The notes: generated by a model not told the origin, from the letters alone. 16,110 nt of DNA from Tieghemiomyces parasiticus (GCA_027575765.1 JANBPT010001032.1:1-16110), one strand, 5' to 3'; shown: positions 7,353-16,110, counted from the stretch's first letter. Translations and numbers: made by a program.

Positions 7353-8755
7353 TTAAATTCCTCCTCAAACTATTGTAGTTTGCAGAGGTGTTCGCATAGC
7401 AGCAAATTTACTTTCCAGCCTGCTGAGATGGGAATTGTGCGCTACCCACTCGCCAAGTGTGCGTCTTGGGTGACGGGTTTTTTGTACGGGCTGTGGCCAG
7501 CCAGTATATGTCGTCGCATTTTGCGCCAGAACTGGTGGATCCTGTGCTGCGCCTGTTGCTGCTGATGTCACCAAGTCCTCGAGCTGTACCGACAGTGCCA
7601 GGTAGACGCTACTTGCCATACCAGCCTAGGCCAATGTCATTGATGGCTGGGCAGAGAAGCCTCATCTAAGACCTGGATGGAATAACTGCCGCCTGCTGCG
7701 AGGCCACGTACTAATAGGCTCGACCGTTTGCCGTTCTGCTCATGTTTCTCACTGTGACATAGGTTCATCAATGCAAACGCACAGATAAACGGCTTGGCTC
7801 ATTAAACACAAACTTTGCAGCTATCAAAACGCAGATTCACGGGATTGTGGTAGGTGAGACCTTCAAAGTGTGGTTTATTACGATACGTGCAAGATAAATT
7901 AAAGATAAGGTAAAAGCATTGGTGGTTTAGGTTTGTTGGCTTATATACCCGAGAAATTGCGTTTGCGATCGGGCCTTGGCTTGATGAATTTCGGCGGTGC
8001 GTCACAAGGAGTTGGCGAGTCTTCGTGAACCACCTGGCCCGCCCAACTCGTTGGTGCGGCCATTCCTACCAGGCGTCGTCGTGGCTTACAGGATATCTGC
8101 GAACATTGGCTTTTGGATGCCGATAGTTCGTAGCTTGCTCGGTTTTATTAGCCTTCCTCCGTGAATAATTGTCCGGTTTAACTTTCGTTTGGTTTTTTCG
8201 GAATCCCGACCTCTGGCGGCACATTTTCAACGTCTCTATAGTTTGTGATGGTAGGTTTTTGAGTAGTGCACCGGCCTTGGTAAAATGGTACGCTTCACAG
8301 AAATGGTGTGCGGACACCTGTTTTGCTCCTTGAAGGGATCTAGCGGACGTGCCGATACTCTGAGATTTAAACAACACTTAAAACATCTCCAGGGGAGCGG
8401 TCCAGGAAAAAGGGGAGAGGCACCGGCGAGATGCAGGGCGATGCAGGACCTTCCCCTTAGCCGGGATTATATATAGCGAGCCCGGGCTAGCAATTAAGGG
8501 TTAGTTGGTTTTTCTTAGGTTTTTTTTTGTTTTATTTTTCGTTTAACACGCCCCTTTGTTTACGTTGGATACACCTGCGGTCCCATACTATTTACTTTCA
8601 GCCCTCTCTAGGCCATTTTCGTCCTTTGCACTTGCCGCTAAGCGCAACCAGTCGTAACGTACCACCCAGCCGTTGCGGAGTTGTAGGCTACTATATCCCA
8701 AGCCCCATTTTAAAGGCCTAGCGCCACAAAAGGAAACCACTGTATTATATGAATT

Positions 8756-8836
8756 TAATACTCGCTAACGAAACGTTATCCTTATTATCTGCTGCTCAAG
8801 TTGAGGCATTATCCCCCGCCCCACTAACGAGTATTA
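8756..8836. repeat. Nine-base inverted repeat downstream of CENP-H
   Basis: TAATACTCG (8756-8764) is the exact reverse complement of CGAGTATTA (8828-8836), separated by 63 bases. Heptamer CTAACGA also occurs twice in direct orientation near the two arms (8765-8771, 8824-8830). The position is just past the 3' end of the CENP-H gene. Confidence 0.45.
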
Positions 8837-8845
8837 GGTATGCAT

Positions 8846-8861
8846 TTATATATATATATAC
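8846..8861. repeat. TA dinucleotide microsatellite
   Basis: A short run of alternating T and A follows TGCATT, about 100 bases beyond the CENP-H stop on the - strand. It may be part of the A/T-rich 3' region of that gene. Confidence 0.6.
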
Positions 8862-8965
8862 AGGGTACTATAAATGGATCAATTGTGGTCAAGTCTAAAG
8901 AACGTAAAAAGGAGTGCAAGCTTAATCAGGTTGGCCAGGCACATCACCCATGACATGGATGCACC

Positions 8966-9844
8966 TCACTCAGTCTCGCCCAACATAAGCAGCGTCTCCT
9001 GCAAAAACTTATCGCGTGACCAGTCGACGCCGCTCTCAAGGATGAGACCCTGGAGCACATTACGGATGAGTTCCTGGCGGGCAATAAGTTTGGCTAGTTC
9101 CTCGTCAAGCTGTTGGAGGGACTGGCCTACAGAGGAGGCCCGGGAGGCTCCGTGTAGCCTATCCCCACCGCTACTTCCGGAACTGAGGTGGATCATTTCG
9201 GCTTCGCGGGCACGAATGTCCGTCAGCAACTGCCGGTTCGCTGCGTGCTGACGGCTCAGGTCGAGCTGCACGGTCCGGCGCTGGGTCGTCACGTCAGCGA
9301 GGTCGGTCGTGAGGTGAGCTAGCTGGCGGGCCAGTATATCACGGCGGTCAGCCGCGTCGACGAGGGACTGGGCCGTGTGACGGTCCGGAATGATACTGGG
9401 TGCGTCCGTCGTCGCCGGAGCGGCCCCTTCCTGGTCTCGTTCATTGTGAGGCAACTGGGCGCACCGCGTCCGGGCGGCGTCCGTTAGCTGGCCCAGCCGC
9501 AACTGGTCAAGGAGACCCGTGCGCACACGGTAGGCCGCGGTTTGGTCTAGTAACTCGGCTTTGAGTTGGTCAATTTCGCGAAGCAATGTGTCTTCATCGT
9601 CGTCGTCAACTGCTACGGAATCCGCGGCGGCGACGGTCGCATTAAGTTCTTCGGTCACGGCTTGCTCCTGAAGGCGGTGGACCTGCGCTTGGACTTCCTC
9701 GCGGTCGAGGTGGAGATTGTATTCGTAATGGCTGAGGGGCTGTTCCAGATGAACCCGCGTGATGCGCTTGACGCCTACGCGTGCGCGGAGCAGGGTTTTG
9801 AGCATGCCCGTGCTGGCTACCTGAAGTTCAGCGAGGGTCGACAT
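8966..9844 (-). CDS. CENPH: CENP-H-like inner kinetochore protein
   Basis: The predicted product is 292 residues and uninterrupted by introns. CENP-H (Fta3 or Mcm16 in yeasts) is a subunit of the constitutive centromere-associated network and pairs with CENP-K through coiled coils. The key evidence is the C-terminus, about residues 260-292: IRNVLQGLILESGVDWSRD followed by LQETLLMLGE. This matches the CENP-H pattern 'L.NVLQGLI.GS.V.WA.D..L..LVL.L'. Upstream are heptad-like helical segments: about 60-135, interrupted by an acidic DDDDED run, and about 175-230. The start at 9844 is chosen for its ACC ATG context. The frame stays open to an ATG at 9931, but that extension encodes a Phe-rich, non-conserved sequence from a C/T-rich leader and is rejected. 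No TATA box is visible. The C-terminal signature is persuasive; the rest is too diverged for recognition. Confidence 0.75.
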   Translation of the reverse strand: MSTLAELQVASTGMLKTLLRARVGVKRITRVHLEQPLSHYEYNLHLDREEVQAQVHRLQEQAVTEELNATVAAADSVAVDDDDEDTLLREIDQLKAELLDQTAAYRVRTGLLDQLRLGQLTDAARTRCAQLPHNERDQEGAAPATTDAPSIIPDRHTAQSLVDAADRRDILARQLAHLTTDLADVTTQRRTVQLDLSRQHAANRQLLTDIRAREAEMIHLSSGSSGGDRLHGASRASSVGQSLQQLDEELAKLIARQELIRNVLQGLILESGVDWSRDKFLQETLLMLGETE

Positions 9845-11123
9845 GGTAAGTATGAGCGAAGGAGGGAGGATGGTAAAAAAAAAAAAGTGTTGTACAGAAG
9901 CGAAAATAGGTAAAGAAATGGAGTGAAGCATGTGGTGTTGAGAATTGGAGCGCGATACAGCGAAGGTATGCGTAAGTGAGGTACCTTTGGCATGTGGGAG
10001 TGGCTGTCTACGGGCTTAACGGTAAGACATTGCCAGCTAACCCTCCCCGCCTCTCCTCCCGCCGCATTCTCTATGCGGTCCATTCGACAGGCACTGGCAT
10101 CGCGTCTGGTTAGGCGAGGTTGTCCTCGTATTTACTTAGCTTGCTCAATAACCCAGGCTTCCTTCCGACCGAGTTGAGATACCGCGAGCAGTCGATAAAT
10201 TTCACAATTGCTATTCAAAACACTGGCCTAGTCATTTTCGCCTGGAAGACTGTGTACATAACTTGACGCGTCCAGTCGGCCTTCCAAAGCCCCTCCTAAT
10301 TTACATTCGCTCTCATGTTGAGTGCCCTTAATTTTCTGGCCCCTTGAAATGCCTAGTCGACAGCCGGTATCTACCATGGTTGGCAGTGGACGACGTGGGT
10401 ATTTCAGCGATACAAGTAAAATATAAACATACCCTCTGCCCGCCGTGAAGATCCCTGGGTAGGCTTTATAGGTCTAATAGACCAGGGTAGTGCTTATGGG
10501 GTCATAAAAGTGGGTTGAGTCTCGCGACTGGTCTTGGGCATTACCCGAAGGCTCGCTTGCACAAATTGGCGGGTTTGTGGGGTAGGACCTTGGACTCGGC
10601 CGAATTCGGGCAAATCTCTTCGGACACACCCTTGCTTGTGGGCCTGATCTGAATTTAAAAATTCGGTTCACGACCACGACACCGTCATAGTTATGACAGG
10701 GGGGGCAGGCAAGAACCAACGGATATGCATAAATGTCAAATATAGACCTGGATCGTCACTAGCTGATGGCTGCTCGGTGGCCCCGAGCGGGAAAGAAGAG
10801 AGGGGACTGGGCGACACATTCCCACCAAGTTACTAAAATTAGCAGCACGCGTCCAAGACTACAGTGTGCCGTTCATGCTTTGGCCAACAATACCTGGCAA
10901 TTAGCCATGATTGGACAGGTAAATATCCGAAAGGCGGACTAACAGTCAGTCGCTGGACGTAACACAGAGCTGTTGTTTCATGGGGAACATAGGACTGGTT
11001 TGAAAGGTGAATAGTATGCAGAACGCCTGGTATGTGAGAATTTTTTGGGCTTACAGCGGACAGCGACCGGAATTGTCAAGGCACGTTCCAAGTTGACTTG
11101 ACTTTCAGAGATCCTTATACCGC

Positions 11124-11143
11124 CACTGACGTTGCACTGACGT
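11124..11143 (+). promoter_or_regulatory. Tandem CACTGACGT repeat (ATF/CREB half-sites)
   Basis: CACTGACGT occurs at 11124-11132 and again at 11135-11143, an 11-base period that places both TGACGT half-sites on the same helical face. TGACGT is the core recognised by ATF/CREB bZIP proteins. Function is inferred. Confidence 0.3.
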
Positions 11144-11813
11144 ATGGTGGTTTATTAGGGTCAGTGTGCCCTCTGATCGCCCAACAGTTAGGGGGCCCTA
11201 GACAGCCCGTAGACGTAGGTGAGTGAGAGAGTAAGACGCATCGATACCCGGCCAGTGACCTTCAGCCAAGCTCCCCACTACATTGCGGGCGAGGTGGTCT
11301 TAGCGAGCCTGTAGGGGCACAATTAGTTTTGGAACATGTACATGCCTCTTCGATGCACGGCCCCCGGCGTTTTATAGGGGCTGCTCGGGATCTGAAGTCA
11401 CTCCTAGCTTATGGGCTTTGAGTTACTACCTAGGACTATTGGCATGGTGCGCACGCTCGGTAGGTCACGATTTTGCAATACAGAACTTCCACTGCTGGGG
11501 CATTAACCAGCTAGTGTTCTCTGCTACTAACCTTATTAGTGCCTTGCCTTACCTCCTCCGAAAATTAGACCATTTGTGTTTTAACGCCTATTCCCAACCT
11601 GGTTACGCTCCGGTCGTCTTGCCGCCAGCTTGCCCCTCCCCAAGCATATCGAGACCATTTCAACTACCATGCTTAGTCCGCCTGTCCTATATCGGAGCGT
11701 ATTCCATCCAATTCGCCCTCATAGTAACATAGGCTTTAGTATTACTGGCTAGGGCGTCTGGCGGAGGCTGGGTGGGATAGATTCTCTCCAGCCTACGAAT
11801 CAGCGAGCCAAGC

Positions 11814-11838
11814 GGGAGGAGGGGGGAGGGATGTAGGG
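11814..11838 (+). promoter_or_regulatory. Potential G-quadruplex on the + strand
   Basis: G-runs at 11814-11816, 11821-11826, 11828-11830 and 11836-11838 have short spacers. It lies just before the point where the + strand switches from G-rich to C-rich. Folding is inferred. Confidence 0.4.
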
Positions 11839-12149
11839 AGATAGTACTCAGAGAACAATGGGCAGCTCGCAATTTTATTGACCAACGGTGTTCTCGTCCT
11901 TGACCAAATTACCCGCCGTGTGCCTCCTTGAGTGATCGGTCGTGAGTGACCTCGACGGCCAGCACCACCGTCTTCAGCACCCTCAGCCTACTGGAACCCG
12001 ACTCCACTGTTGGCCCACACCAATCTTCCCCTGACCTGGCATTGATTGCAGCCTGCCTATTCTTAGACACGATAAATATATATCCACCTCATACCCTTCC
12101 CCCCTGCTAGTAGTCCCATACCCTTGCCACAAATTCTCCCACCCTATTG

Positions 12150-12159
12150 CTATATATAG
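12150..12159 (+). promoter_or_regulatory. MEF2/Rlm1-type consensus site CTATATATAG
   Basis: CTATATATAG is an exact, palindromic match to CTA(A/T)4TAG, the site bound by MEF2 and Rlm1 MADS proteins. It lies about 2.9 kb upstream of the MEF2-type gene in this window. It could equally act as a TATA element. Confidence 0.4.
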
Positions 12160-12226
12160 TGTCGGTTTGTCAAGTGGAGAGCAGAGGCGTTATTCAGACA
12201 GTCGGTTGTTTGGTTCGTGACTGATG

Positions 12227-12236
12227 CTATAAATAA
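12227..12236 (+). promoter_or_regulatory. MEF2-type consensus site CTATAAATAA
   Basis: CTATAAATAA matches YTA(A/T)4TAR exactly and is 77 bases from the previous site. Two exact sites this close together are suggestive, but binding is not shown. Confidence 0.4.
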
Positions 12237-12721
12237 TTTTATGAGACGAAACCAGGTTGTACCAGGACACTTATAAAAGAAATGCAATGGTCACATCTGA
12301 GGGTATAGAGGTCTCACGGATTTCAATTCCCACCTGAATTGTAATTCCCGCGTTGAGCATGTCCTACAGCCCTTAACTACGTTACTCCCAATACCCTGAC
12401 GTGCGCTCCGGTTACGCCCCCTCCCTTATACTGTCTGCCAGCCCTCTGCCCTCCCCCCTATTTTCATGACGTACAGCTAACATTTATTTTGTTTAGCCTA
12501 GCCACCTCCATTTGTCTCCGCCATAACCCGCCGGCCCTTTTCTCGGAACTGCAGGGCCACATCAGCTTTTCTGATCCGTGACTGGGTAAGATAGAGCAGC
12601 CCGACCCCACAGCACCACTTGGAGAGCATTACTGGGGCCTGTCATCGTCCTACAGCCAGTCACCCAACGCCCCTACTGACGCCTATTGTCCGTCGAGGCC
12701 GCTCGCCCCTTTCTTGCCTAA

Positions 12722-12740
12722 CCCCTCCCTCCCTCCCCCC
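12722..12740 (-). promoter_or_regulatory. Potential G-quadruplex (- strand) / i-motif (+ strand) in the C/T-rich leader
   Basis: Four C-runs (12722-12725, 12727-12729, 12731-12733, 12735-12740) are separated by single T residues. That is the tightest possible quadruplex loop pattern on the - strand and resembles the C-tract cluster upstream of MIC19. Confidence 0.5.
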
Positions 12741-14636
12741 GACGGTCCACTCTAACCGCTATCACATTCTACTGCGACCACCTCCCCCTCACCCTCCACT
12801 CTATACGGCGCTTCAGCTCCCATCCTTTTTATTTCGCGGCTGACCTAGCCTCCCCTCTTCCCCTCCCACCTTCGCCCATTCCTAGGCCCGCTATACCGCC
12901 CACAGGCACCGCTGCTCTCGCCGCCCCCTTCCCGACGCTGTGTCTATTTCTAATTATAATCTACGGCGACCCCCATTGCCCACTTATTTTTATCCCACAT
13001 CCCACACCCCACGGGGTTCTATTTTTATATAGACCTGCCGCCTCGGCGCCCCACGTCCAGGTCCCTCAGCTCTCCTCCTCACTTGTATTCTCCATTGCCA
13101 CTTACATTGGCTCATTCACTAGGAGCTTGGACTTATTTTTATCCTCACTTTGGTTGCTGTATTGACTCCAACCTCACTCCTTCGTCCCACCTATTTTAGA
13201 CTCGCCGGACCTCACCTGTCTTCGGCTTTAGCTAAAAGCTCAGACCTCTGTGTCAGCCACCACCGGATTCTCTCTCGCCCGCCATTCGTCGCCTCGACGT
13301 TGCGGCTGCGCTTACCAACCGGAACCCTGGCAAGCGCTTCACCCCCATTTCTCGCGAGCTAATCTGCCCGTCAGCCGGCCTCCATCAAATTACCTCATCT
13401 CCATCCCCGCCAGATGGTTGCACTTGGATTCGCCCCCTACCCTCACCCCTACTTGTGTATCCTCTATACTGCTTCACGTGTAGCCCAGGTGCCTTCCTGA
13501 TTGCAGCGCCCGGTCAGCCCGCGACTACTGCTCCCTATTTCCCGCTAGCCTCTTGGCAGCCAGCTCTCCAACTAGTGACTACGCCCGAGGGCCGCTATTT
13601 TCTCCTTGCCGTCCCCTTGCACCTCGGAGCCTGACGACATCGACGGCTCGTTAGCTACCACCTCCCTACCCCCCCTATATCGCCATTTCTGGCTGACGTC
13701 TAGGCTCGAGCCCTCGCCCCTCTATTCTCAGTCGTGTTTCCGGTTGCAGTGCCCGATCCCCCCCTCGACCACCTTATCGGACTGCCCCTTACGGGCCTAT
13801 CACTGCCAGCCTACCTCCCCCCACCGTTCTCTCTTTTGCACGCGCATACCTTCCAGGTCTCTGGGTTTAGCACGCCGAAGAATCTACCTTAGCACTGGCC
13901 ACTCGAGCTCTTTCCCGTCTTCTCACTCGATCTGCCCGACACTGTAGAACGAATTATATAAGGCTTACCAATCCCTGACTGTCCCCGCTCAGCTATTACT
14001 AATTTTTTTCACTGGGTCTCTATCCACTGTTTCCGTTTTGCTGGTTCTGTGCTAAACTCGATCGGGACCTACGACCTGCCGCCCTTCCCTGACTATTTCG
14101 CACCCTTTCCTGGCCTTCGAGAGTCCACAGATTTATAGGCCTACTCCCCCCGCCTCCCTCTGCTTGCCAGCCCCACACTCACTGAACCGAGCGGTCTGTC
14201 CTCATCCCTGCGTCTTCACGCATTCTGTCGCCTGTACGCCCACCGGTATAGCTTGATCCCGACCCTTGACGGCCACTCTACATACTCTCGCTCCCCGACA
14301 ACTATCTGGCACGCAGGTGTATCTCGTAACGTAAGTTTGCTTCGCTGGCCCCTGACGTCGGGATGTGCCCAGCTTTATTTCCTTGAATCACCTACCCAGG
14401 TACATCCCACGTACTGTTTATTTCCCCACCCTGCGATGCCCAGCGACGGCTCTCCAAGGCGAGTGTCACCGTGCGAGATTCTATTTTATTTTTGCCCTCG
14501 CCCTAACCGCTCTCCGTAGTCGACTTTCCTGGCACGGCAGTGTATCGCCCGCGTTGTCCAGCCATTGGCTCTCGCAGGCGCTCCCACCCTGGCGGGGCTG
14601 CCCTTCATTTTCGGGTTTGCACTTCCCTTCCACATT

Positions 14637-14654
14637 TATATATATATATATTTC
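14637..14654. repeat. AT dinucleotide microsatellite
   Basis: An alternating A/T run flanked by CACATTT and TTTCC lies about 375 bases upstream of the MADS-box ATG. It could serve as a TATA element for a start with a shorter leader. Confidence 0.5.
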
Positions 14655-15027
14655 CTTCCTAACTACTTCCTTGTCCGCTCTTCAGCGTTAAGCTTGGGCG
14701 TGTTTCTAAGCGCCCCCGTTCTCCTTCTTGCCAATTTTCCTGTCACCTTATTTTCTTTGCGCACTTATAGGCTACACTACGGCTGGTCCCGTACGTAGCT
14801 CCGCAGCGTACTTGGCTTTTTTCTGTTCCTTGCACAACGCTGGCCGTTTAGACTAATCTTCCAGTCTCATTCCCTCGCCTCCCCCTGTTCCTCCTTTACG
14901 CCTTACTGCCTTGGGGTTCCCGCGCTGCGCGCCGTCCCTCCTCACCCCTTCTCCAGCCCGTACCCCTCCCGCCACCGGACCCCCTTCGCCCCTCCCATAC
15001 CGACTCTCATTAATCGCTGTCACCACC

Positions 15028-15828
15028 ATGGGTCGCAAGAAGATAAAAATCCAGCCCATTGCTGATGATCGCGGCCGGCAGGTGACTTTTTTAAAACGCA
15101 AGCAAGGCCTGATGAAGAAGGCCTACGAGCTCAGCGTGCTCTGTGACTGCCAGATCGCCCTCATCATCTTCACGTCGAACGGCAAGCTGGTGCAGTTCTC
15201 GAGTTCGGACATTGACCCGATCCTGATGCGATACACGCAAACGGAGGCCCCGCAGGAAGTCAAAACCAACGTTGACTTTGCCAACCCTGACACCGGCGGC
15301 GCCTACTCGCCCAACGATGACGACGATGACGCCGGGATAGTCCCCGGCGGGAGTAGCGTGGCCGATTTTGACGGCTCTCCCGATTATGGCATGCACCCGT
15401 TGCAACCCCAGCAGCCAACGCGGCAAAACTCCGCGCCGTCGATAGGGGATCATCGGTTTGAGTACGGGCCTGGTGTTGGCATGGCACACCCACAGCAGGG
15501 CCCGCCCATGTACCCACCGGGTGGCACGGGCACCCCGCCCCCGCCCCACCAGCACCACCTGCATCAACCGCCCTCATCGCACTATACACCGAGCCTCCAC
15601 CCGTCGCGGGTCCCACCGCCTCACCACGCACCGCCCCCACCGTCCCACCACGCCACGGCTGCAGCCGCCGCTGCTGCTGTAGCCTCTGGATTTCGTCCGG
15701 CCTACTCGCCCCCACTGCCTGGTGGCTACAGCTCCCAATCGGTGTTCTACTCGTCCCACCAACCTCCCGTCATGTCCATGCCGCCGTACCCAACCCAGAT
15801 GACCATGTCCTCATCGTTCCCCGCTCAG
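15028..15828 (+). CDS. MEF2: MEF2-type MADS-box transcription factor (first coding exon, 3' partial)
   Basis: This is a nuclear DNA-binding regulator of the MEF2/Rlm1 class. The exon encodes 267 residues. Residues 1-57 are the MADS domain, starting [10 protein letters not shown] with [19 protein letters not shown] and IALIIF. Residues 58-85 are a MEF2 domain ([24 protein letters not shown]), close to animal MEF2 (TD.DK.LL.YTEY.EPHE.RTNSDI) and unlike the yeast Rlm1 form. The remainder is disordered: an Asp-run (97-101), Pro/His-rich stretches (about 155-210), an Ala-run (about 209-217) and several Ser/Thr-Pro sites (Ser94, Ser117, Thr169, Thr187, Ser227) of the kind MAP kinases use on Rlm1 and MEF2. 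The start has perfect CACCATGG context. The exon ends in CAG|GTAAGT at 15828/15829 in phase 0. Candidate acceptors exist before the window edge (for example AG at 16031-16032, leading to a stop at 16077), but none can be chosen with confidence. Confidence 0.92.
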
Positions 15829-16110
15829 GTAAGTTTGACAAAAATCAATCCGCGGCGGTTTCTAGAGAGAGTACGACCGCCGGGTTGTCCGACCAGCCAG
15901 GTGGTCTAGACAAAGGAGCGGAGGGTGCGTACAGGCAGGGGTGCAGACAGATGTGGCACCAGACCCCCTCCCTTCCCTTTCTCTCCTGCTCACTGGTTCC
16001 CCGTGTACGGCGCCACATCGGGTGGCGGCCAGCTCACCCGTCCGCACCCCATCGGGCCTGATAGTTTGTATCTGTGACTTATCCTCCTATCTACCCCTGC
16101 TTTACTCAAT
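15829..16110 (+). other. Start of the MEF2-gene intron, possibly with a following exon
   Basis: Reading straight through the donor gives 25 unrelated residues and a stop at 15907-15909, so this is an intron. Pyrimidine tracts at about 15965-15995 precede possible acceptors. The frame after AG at 16031-16032 gives 14 residues and a stop; other acceptors near 15948 would stay open to the edge. The continuation is unresolved. Confidence 0.5.

Larger units (their letters stand above)
6980..8965. other. 2-kb intergenic region upstream of the L1-domain gene and downstream of CENP-H
   Basis: The first 100 bases, read on the - strand, form the C/T-rich leader of the L1-domain gene. After that there are A-runs near 7214 and 7288, a ten-base palindrome containing CACGTG (7343-7352), a T-rich tract near 8510-8540, an inverted repeat at 8756-8836, and a TA microsatellite. 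Open frames at 7365-7619 (-, 84 aa), 8066-8377 (-, 103 aa) and 8285-8476 (+) have no recognisable motif, so I do not support them. Confidence 0.5.
9845..11940. other. Gene-poor region upstream of CENP-H
   Basis: The first 90 bases are the CENP-H leader (A/G-rich on +, C/T-rich on -). A 34-codon frame at 10073-10177 (+) resembles a mitochondrial presequence (see findings). Otherwise I see only short open frames of ordinary length, small palindromes (10471-10483, 10600-10609), a tandem TGACGT pair near 11124, and a G-rich cluster at 11814-11838. No RNA gene or transposon is recognisable. Confidence 0.5.
11941..15027 (+). promoter_or_regulatory. 3-kb C/T-rich leader/promoter region of the MEF2-type gene
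   Basis: From about 11941 the + strand becomes strongly pyrimidine-rich up to the MADS-box ATG. One line counted by hand (12721-12780) has 31 C and 6 G. No open frame here shows a recognisable domain, and those present are Pro/Ser/Leu-rich as expected from composition. Shorter leaders of other genes in the window share the same skew, so this is read as an extended promoter and 5' leader. It contains MEF2-type sites, a C-tract cluster, repeated T-rich TATTTTTAT-like patches (about 12985, 13020, 13132), a GTAAGT at 14331, and an AT microsatellite at about 14637. Confidence 0.45.

Noticed and set aside
7365..7619. 84-codon - strand frame
   Set aside because: Its codon choice is unlike the supported genes, no domain is visible and no promoter signal was found.
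8066..8377. 103-codon - strand frame
   Set aside because: The composition is random-looking, with no motif and no supporting signals.
8492..8503. Telomere-like TTAAGGGTTAG
   Set aside because: It is a single occurrence with no tandem repetition, so it is best read as chance.
9845..9931. 29-residue N-terminal extension of the CENP-H frame
   Set aside because: It is Phe/Leu-rich and reads from a pyrimidine-rich leader; the ATG at 9844 has the better context and nothing conserved precedes it.
10453..10487. Small overlapping inverted repeats (CCCTGG/CCAGGG and GGTCTAATAGACC)
   Set aside because: Stems are only five to six bases and mutually exclusive, with no gene context, so no function can be supported.
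12301..12345. Possible tRNA T-arm-like sequence near CGGATTTCAATTCCC
   Set aside because: No GTTC core, and no matching acceptor, D or anticodon arms could be found around it.
13606..13947. 113-codon Ser/Pro-rich + strand frame in the C/T-rich region
   Set aside because: Stop codons are rare in C/T-rich sequence; the product reflects composition and has no domain.
15091..15567. 158-codon - strand frame (and the 151-codon frame at 15260-15715)
   Set aside because: They are antisense shadows of the MEF2-type exon, which has unambiguous homology on the + strand.

Overview
The window looks like nuclear DNA of a fungus. The evidence is short GT-AG introns with strong GTAAGT donors, purine at -3 of nearly every chosen start codon, pyrimidine-rich leaders, and a fungal-style MIC19 with a single CX10C pair. 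The MADS protein has an animal-type MEF2 domain rather than the diverged Rlm1 of yeasts, and a CENP-H-like protein is present. Together these suggest an early-diverging fungal lineage (Zoopagomycota or Mucoromycota-like). That placement is inference; I cannot run a phylogeny.

Layout. At 1-576 (+) are the last two exons of mitochondrial GatB (glutamyl-tRNA(Gln) amidotransferase subunit B). At 1184-2119 (+) is MIC19, a MICOS subunit in three exons, one of only 15 nt. At 3243-3524 (+) and 4251-4523 (-) two small secreted-protein genes converge, each behind a good TATA box. At 5311-6979 (-) is an L1-domain ribosome-biogenesis protein (RSL1D1/Utp30/Cic1 family). It has a short first exon that is easily missed and a tail of five 18-residue repeats. 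At 8966-9844 (-) is a CENP-H-like kinetochore subunit. At 15028-15828 (+) is the first coding exon of a MEF2-type MADS-box transcription factor, which continues past its intron.

Between CENP-H and the MADS gene lie about 5.2 kb with no gene I can support. Its last 3 kb is strikingly C/T-rich on the + strand. That stretch contains two exact MEF2-type consensus sites, tightly spaced C-tracts able to form G-quadruplex or i-motif structures, and a lone strong splice donor. It is best read as the long promoter and leader of the MADS gene.

The genes do not form a pathway. Two are mitochondrial (GatB, MIC19), two are nuclear or nucleolar housekeeping genes, two encode secreted products, and one is a regulator. 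I saw no tRNA, rRNA, transposon, CRISPR array or biosynthetic cluster. The points most worth a second look are the Kex2-processed secreted peptide candidate, the 15-nt microexon, the CDK-motif repeat tail of the L1 protein, the possible MEF2 self-regulatory sites in the C/T-rich leader, and an unexplained hydrophobic open frame at 5102-5314.
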